From Tubulanus polymorphus (lineage: Eukaryota > Nemertea > Palaeonemertea > Tubulaniformes > Tubulanidae): a stretch of 64,000 bases of DNA. Position numbers and translations under genes: made by a program. The DNA lies in assembly GCF_964204645.1 (NCBI RefSeq), contig NC_134033.1, positions 14,448,155 to 14,512,154 of the forward strand. Direction: 5' to 3'. The notes under the pieces are model-generated. The model did no database searches. It saw only the letters and a list, made by a program, of their open reading frames with translations, and was not told the origin of the DNA. Shown here piece by piece: positions 59,701 through 64,000 of the stretch; position 1 is the first letter of the stretch; every line of letters starts with the position of its first letter.

Positions 59701-62700
59701 CGTTCATGGCTATAAAACAAAGATGACTTAACTTGGTTAATTCTTCGCCCCTAGCCTAGATCCTTCGGTTGCGAATAAGTCAACCGAATATTTGGGCTTT
59801 GGGCTTTAATATTACTGTAGTTCATGTTGATTTTGCCAAAAATGTTACCAATTTTACGATTCAGTCATGACTGCGTCTCAGGACCCAGATCCAAAGTGTA
59901 TGTAAATGCATCACTATTTGATGAATAATTCAAATATCGAATCAACATTGCATATGTTTTTAATATTTTATTACTCGGACAAAGCTGGAATCGAATCTAA
60001 AATTCCATTACAGTTAGACTTTGATTGTATAATGCATTTTCCGGTATTTCCAATTTATGCTAAAATAAATATCTATATGTATATATTCTTCAATACGCGC
60101 CGAATTCGTTTATAAAGCCTTTATCGAGGCATTGCCTCCAAGCGTTAAACTGACATCGGTAGCGTTTATTCATCCGATGCTGGAATAAACGTTTAGAGAA
60201 AATGCGATGGGAAACGATGCTACGATAAAAGCAACATTTCGCGCAAAATAACGACACAAGCTTCGGATCAGCAAAAACCGAAAACAACCAGTGAAACGTC
60301 GGAAGCATATACAAAAAATGGGAAATGCATCCGTAAACGTAGATTGTCCACCGAAATCGGCAAGATTCGTGTTCGTTCATTACATATTCGTCTACGGAAT
60401 AGGAAGTGTTTGTGCGATTGGTATAGTCGGTAACGTGCTCAATTTGATCGTGTTCAGTTTCGAAAAACAAGTCTTATTATCGGTGAAAATACTGAAGGTG
60501 TTGGCTTGTTGCGATATGTCGTTTCTGACAGTGTGTTTCGTGTACTTTTTCGTCAGACACGTTCGACACAGAATTGAATTCGGAGATATGGTTTACAGGT
60601 ATGGCGACTACAACATCGGCGCGAAATTGGCATATTCAACTGTCGTGTTGTGTTATATCACGCAACAAACCAGGAACTGGATAACCGCTTATATTTCTGT
60701 CGTTCGATTCTTGAATGTAAAATTCCCACTCTGGTCCAGACGAGTTTTGACGTGGAAGTTATCTAAAGTTAGCATTGGTTTCATGTTTTTGCTTGCCGTC
60801 ACGTGTCACGGCCCGCGTTATCTATTTTTCCACATCGAATACGAGCTACTGCGAGACTGCTCATTCTCTATATTGATACCTATTATAAAAACCACGCCTG
60901 TTTTATTAACTCGTTATGATGTGACGATCTATTTCGGATTTCTGGTCGGATTTCCGATGCTTATCCTCTACGTTACGAATCTAGCCTTGTTGAGTTCAGT
61001 TAATTTTGCTCGCTCTAAGCGTTCGAAAATTCTCGCAAGTGGTCCACCACGAAAAGGCAGCGAACGACAAGCCGATAAAATGGTGACAGCAATTTTGCTG
61101 ATTTTTACAATTTGTGAAACGCCAGCCTGCATCGACCGAGTTGCAAGCGTAGCGGGTTTTAAATTCAAATCGGTCGATTTCATACAATTTGCCAGAAAGT
61201 CTGGGCTCTTTCTGGTAGTTCTCGATTCGGCGTTGAATTTCTTTGTCTATCTCTCCATAAATGCCAAATTCAGACAAAATTTAAAAAGGCTAATTAAAGG
61301 CTAAACAAAAACGAAACCTTGTTTCTCCGCAGCGGCCGGGTCATTTTGTAAAATGCAATATAATTTGTAATCAATTTATTTCTACCGGTGCCGGCTCTGT
61401 TATGGTGAAATTGGTCACGATTTTAAAAAGAAGTAATGTACAGGGTAGATAGGCGGCCGGTCGGGTAAACTTTTAAGCTCAGCAGAAATGAGAAACAAAG
61501 TATCAATTTTATAGCCTAAAAGCATAAATATCACTAATATTGGTCACAAGTGTTATCATTCATCCGTATCAAAAGCATGATGTAAAAAGTCAAATGTGTT
61601 AAATATGAAACAAAAGAGAATGAATGGGAGTATAATGTATCACAGCACGAAAAAAAAACAAAGAATATTCCAGCAAAAGATTTTGTATAGAAAGCGAAGA
61701 TCTGTATGATATCAGTAAATGATAAATACAATATTCCGAAAACTTACATTGACTGTTCTTGGAAGCAAAATCCAGGCATCTTGCTGCATAGAGTGGCTAA
61801 ACCTTGTGGATATATACCGGTATTCATATTAATTTCTATGTATTTGACTTACGTTTGCAGGTTCGGCCGTTTTCGTCTGGTCGCTTGAATTTCGGGCATC
61901 TCATTTCGCATAAACCGCACGATATCGGACACAGTTTGAACATATTGTTCTGTAAAGTGCATTTCTTGAAATACTTCTTCAAACCGGGGCAATTCGGCGA
62001 CTTGTCGTAACAAGCTAAAATTAAGAAAGAGAGATCGGTAGCTCAGTGGGGATAAGGCTTGGAGTTTGTAAAACGATAACTCCAAGGATCAGGCGCGATG
62101 ATGATGCTTTCGCTAACAGGGCTGTAGTGATTAGTGGGTTCGAGTCCTGGTGGCTGCTAAATTGAGTGCGCGGGCAACAATTCAAAGGCCTTGGTCCCGT
62201 TAAGGTTAAATGAATAATCCAATAGGGTTTTAGTCTTGGGAAACCAAATCCAAACAAACGTCTAGAAGGGATCACGAAGCAAATAAATCCACAAAATCAC
62301 AAAATTCCCTTCATTAAAAGATGTTTAGCCCACTATGACCAGGGAGGTGGCAGTGCTGTGACTTACTCGTGTATTTTTCGCATCCGTTCGGTGAAAGTCG
62401 TGAATATTCGTAATTCTTACGACACGAACAGTAAAACGTGCCGTTTCCGTTCGTACAATTAGCCTGACCAGCGCACGCCTTCTCCAGGTCGCATTCGTTG
62501 ATATCTACGAGAAATAAACACCGAAAAACCCATGAGTTCAAGTGACTGAAAATAATCTTTCAATCCTGTATCAAACTGATTTAACAGTTTCTATATATTT
62601 CAGTAGCTTTACCTTCGCATTTTCCATTGTTATTTCGGTGACCTCTACCGCATTGCAGCGCTTGAAAAATAAAGAGCCTACATTTATTGGTTTCAATAGA

Positions 62701-63669
62701 CAAGAAGTGACTTCCTAATATCTAAAAAGTGAAAAACCCACAATAAGACGAAAAAACTAGGGGATAACTGAGCCATTTTCAAAATCTGATTTTTAAAAAT
62801 GGCTCATAGATTTGGGTTGAAACGTCTGATTCTCCCCTAGTTTTTTCATCTTATTGTAGGTTTTTCAATAATGTTTTTCTATTTATGTTTACCCGGTTCT
62901 ATACTATATACAAGGGTCGGTTAAAGTTGACCGGATTATAGTTTATTCAATAACTTACCGTCGCAGAGTTTTGCAGACATTTCAGGTGCGATGTTTTTCA
63001 GGTCGTCGAATGAGTTCACGTGTTTGAAATGGGTAAGGAACGGTTCCGACGCGTATCGGTAGGTGGCGGATGTGTTGGCGGCTACACCGACCCCTACGAC
63101 GAATATTTCTACCCAGCTGCTGACCCTGAGCCTGCACATTAGAAAGATTCGATTGAGTTACTTCGAATTTAGAAGTTCGAGAGCTCTGGGTCCGGTGCCA
63201 TTACGTGCCTTAGAGACTCGACTCGGGTATTTAGAATCACTGGGCTCAAACGGTGCATATTTTCTTTTGTATTTAAGGTACAATTAAATTGTAACACTAG
63301 GCTACTAAAACTGATACCGTGTTTCTCATAACGCTGAGCTTAAGATTTGACACGGCTGGCCGCCTATCTACCCTTTACATTATTTTTTTTCAAATCATGA
63401 TTAATTTCACCCATAGAAATGAACTGGATTACAAATGACCCAGTCGATTAGGAGAAACAAGGTGTCATTTTAAGCCTTACTGTTTGCCTTTGTGATTTAG
63501 TTTATGAATGAATTCTGTATGATTTCTTACTTTCGAGTGAAACTGATGGCCACTTGTTGTTGCGCGGGTATTGAATTAGTCACGACCACGAGGATGCGCG
63601 GATTCGCCGCCTTCTCTTTAAACGCTGTGTTCCACAACAGTTTAAACCCCTCATTCAGATAACGGAAAC
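53766..63669 (-). CDS. Extracellular mosaic protein VWA-EGF-ShKT-EGF-VWD-C8-TIL-F5/8C, 5' end outside window
   Basis: Nineteen exons (minus): 63669-63531, 63131-62959, 62660-62613, 62504-62367, 62014-61853, 59709-59581, 59243-58993, 58758-58627, 58388-58234, 58032-57909, 57780-57627, 57506-57298, 56811-56628, 56499-56332, 56241-56117, 56030-55881, 55477-55300, 54996-54835, 54004-53766; all phases agree (about 1005 residues). Domains in order: end of a VWA (VEIFVVGVG, SFDDL), a short Cys segment, EGF (DINECDLEKACAGQ), ShKT (C..SPNCPGLKKYFKKC...C..LC), EGF (MNECEEFP), VWD (GDPHFRTFD to KMCGICGDCDGD), C8 (CVYDMC), TIL (ACPRTCADVQG), a VWC-like Cys segment, a Pro-rich linker, an F5/8C discoidin domain over three exons (GWVPNPRDNQRWIQVDLGR, RYIKL) and two Cys-rich repeats (GCACYF, GCSCPW). 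This is the plan of secreted gel-forming or adhesive proteins. The stop overlaps an AATAAA. More VWA exons must lie beyond the window. Confidence 0.88.
54177..54275. mobile_element. MITE with cccagttttatagac termini
   Basis: Termini ggacccagttttatagactg and agtctataaaactaggcac are inverted, with paired aatacc/ggtatt inside. Related to the CCCAGTTCCACAG family; another copy is at 58.1 kb. It lies in an intron of the mosaic gene. Confidence 0.65.
55512..55825. mobile_element. Foldback element with tRNA B-box-like termini (copy 2)
   Basis: Left end catcctccttcgcagggatt, right end aggttcaaatcccagctgag: the same layout as the 10.7-11.1 kb element, with gccaatcagatac and cccattggct in the middle and gtgcgcacgtagcgcag/ctgcgcactc inverted. 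It lies in the intron next to the last F5/8C exon. Confidence 0.6.
56904..57290. mobile_element. Nested or tandem CCCAGTTCCACAG-family elements
   Basis: gtccagttccacaatcgcga at the left and gaactgtggaactgggtcc at the right bound two overlapping copies; gagttaactccgag and attttcaatgagtt recur. It occupies most of an intron of the mosaic gene. Confidence 0.6.
58078..58190. mobile_element. MITE with cccggttttatagac termini
   Basis: ggggcccggttttatagact and agtctataaaaccaggtcc are inverted; the interior has gggctaacg/gttaacccc and attttcaattga. Sibling of the 54.2 kb element. Confidence 0.65.
59290..59350 (-). repeat. tRNA-like SINE fragment
   Basis: The minus strand reads ggtccactggttagcgcatt, then acccgggttccattctcg, i.e. 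A-box- and B-box-like words at tRNA spacing; the cloverleaf is not complete. Confidence 0.4.
59430..59590. repeat. Local duplication that copies a splice donor
   Basis: gatgtttgactcttaccgac occurs at about 59453-59472 and again at about 59567-59583. The second is the real donor of the EGF exon ending at 59581; the first is an intronic copy with the same gtaagagtc. Confidence 0.75.
60291..61304 (+). CDS. Rhodopsin-type G-protein-coupled receptor 2, intronless, nested in an intron
   Basis: A 337-residue uninterrupted frame for a seven-helix receptor; translation may begin at the second ATG (60318, MGNASVN), which places an N-glycosylation site at the outer N-terminus. TM1 about 29-55 with GNVLN, TM2 65-88, TM3 111-140 with VRF at the DRY position, TM4 157-177, TM5 211-235, TM6 264-283, TM7 304-322 with NFFVY replacing NPxxY. 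The tail is short and basic. The gene lies on the opposite strand inside a 2.1-kb intron of the mosaic protein gene. Its lack of introns suggests retroposition or the intronless state common in such receptor expansions. The ligand is unknown. It shares the NFFxY signature with GPCR 1. Confidence 0.85.
   Translation: MKRRKHIQKMGNASVNVDCPPKSARFVFVHYIFVYGIGSVCAIGIVGNVLNLIVFSFEKQVLLSVKILKVLACCDMSFLTVCFVYFFVRHVRHRIEFGDMVYRYGDYNIGAKLAYSTVVLCYITQQTRNWITAYISVVRFLNVKFPLWSRRVLTWKLSKVSIGFMFLLAVTCHGPRYLFFHIEYELLRDCSFSILIPIIKTTPVLLTRYDVTIYFGFLVGFPMLILYVTNLALLSSVNFARSKRSKILASGPPRKGSERQADKMVTAILLIFTICETPACIDRVASVAGFKFKSVDFIQFARKSGLFLVVLDSALNFFVYLSINAKFRQNLKRLIKG
61312..61510. mobile_element. MITE of the GTTTCTC...GAGAAAC family, copy 4
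   Basis: accttgtttctccgcagcgg at the left and agctcagcagaaatgagaaa at the right, with gggtagataggcggccggtc inside; the orientation is opposite to the 17.3 and 63.3 kb copies. Confidence 0.65.
62035..62280 (+). repeat. tRNA-derived SINE-like element
   Basis: gatcggtagctcagtgggga resembles an A box and gtgggttcgagtcctggtgg a B box, about 100 bp apart, too far for a plain tRNA. A unique-looking 3' body ends in short tttaa/caaat-rich sequence. Probably a SINE in a mosaic-gene intron. Confidence 0.5.
62729..62868. mobile_element. Foldback element (cccacaataagac arms)
   Basis: Left arm tgaaaaacccacaataagac to aactagggga and right arm tcccctagttttttcatctt to gtttttca are inverted over about 35 bp; ggctcat/gagccat form an inner pair. 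No coding capacity. Confidence 0.75.
63310..63468. mobile_element. MITE of the GTTTCTC...GAGAAAC family, copy 5
   Basis: ctgataccgtgtttctcata and gtcgattaggagaaacaagg bound it; the interior cggctggccgcctatctacc is shared with the other copies. Confidence 0.65.
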
Positions 63670-63742
63670 CTATTTGAAAACAGCTCAACTTATATTCCAT
63701 TCATACGACATACGCAGAAATCGATCTTTTGCCAAGTTATTA

Positions 63743-63940
63743 AAAGAGTAAAATCCCACAATAGATGAATTATAAACTAAAAAGATTATTTGAAATACGA
63801 GAGATATTTCGGGTGGTTTCTACCGCCCTTCAACGGTCTAAAATGAGAGTCATTTTAGACTGAAGCAGGGTGACAGGAACCACCCGAAATATTCTTAGTA
63901 TTTCAGTAAGTAATTCATCTATTGTGGGATTTCACTCTTA
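63743..63940. mobile_element. Foldback element (cccacaatagatg arms)
   Basis: Left arm agagtaaaatcccacaatag and right arm ctattgtgggatttcactct are inverted, and atttcgggtggtt/aaccacccgaaat form a second inverted pair inside, with tctaaaatga/tcattttaga at the centre. The outer word is related to the 62.7 kb element. Confidence 0.75.
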
Positions 63941-64000
63941 CTCTCTTATCATGATTATTGTGATCTGTTGATTCAACAAGTTTTCAAAGTTTAAAGTTTT

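Noticed and set aside
62035-62160. Possible tRNA gene
   Set aside because: A- and B-box words are about 100 bp apart and no cloverleaf forms; more likely a SINE.

Overview
This window is nuclear DNA from an animal, most likely a marine invertebrate and probably a lophotrochozoan (mollusc, annelid or brachiopod type). The reasons are AT-rich sequence with short GT-AG introns, intronless rhodopsin-type receptors, extracellular mosaic proteins (VWA, EGF, ShKT, VWD, C8, TIL, F5/8C), a eukaryotic tRNA-Ala and many short inverted-repeat elements. The phylum is an inference; no marker in the window settles it. Exon structures below were built by hand from splice signals, reading phase and family motifs. 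Where the phases of all exons agree the models are strong; no transcript was available.

Layout. 0.3-1.5 kb (+): a rhodopsin-type GPCR. 3.6-11.4 kb (-): a ten-exon, membrane-anchored cholinesterase/carboxylesterase-like protein with a complete catalytic triad; a tRNA-Ala(AGC) lies in one of its introns on the opposite strand. 11.4-21 kb: no convincing protein gene, but a (TA)n tract, an 18-copy 25-bp palindromic minisatellite and several inverted-repeat elements. 21.1-28.6 kb (-): a secreted protein of about 2157 residues with a VWA domain followed by very long His-rich (22-residue) and Gly/Lys-rich (32-residue) tandem repeats. 31.2-31.9 kb (-): a small secreted protein of unknown function.

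32.9-46.1 kb (-): a tandem cluster of about eight very small genes plus relics that I do not recognise as any described family. They share a motif of the form S-N-[LIV]-x-x-x-D-x-x-R at the end of exon 1, a tiny second exon that in several members ends in a CaaX-like tail (CSVL or CRIL), and promoters pairing a TATA-like box with a POU octamer ATTTGCAT. A probable relative lies at 50.7-51.7 kb (+). This is the most likely undescribed system here.

52.2-53.1 kb (+): a small secreted Gly/Tyr-rich protein. 53.8-63.7 kb (-, 5' end outside the window): a 19-exon extracellular mosaic VWA-EGF-ShKT-EGF-VWD-C8-TIL-F5/8C-Cys-rich, resembling invertebrate adhesive or gel-forming proteins. A second intronless GPCR (60.3-61.3 kb, +) sits inside one of its introns. 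The His-rich VWA protein, the Gly/Tyr-rich protein and the mosaic protein lie within 42 kb, which suggests (inference only) a neighbourhood of secreted structural or adhesive genes.

Transposon-derived sequence is abundant: TA-flanked foldback elements, a Harbinger-like fragment, tRNA-derived SINE-like pieces and at least two families of short MITEs present in several copies.
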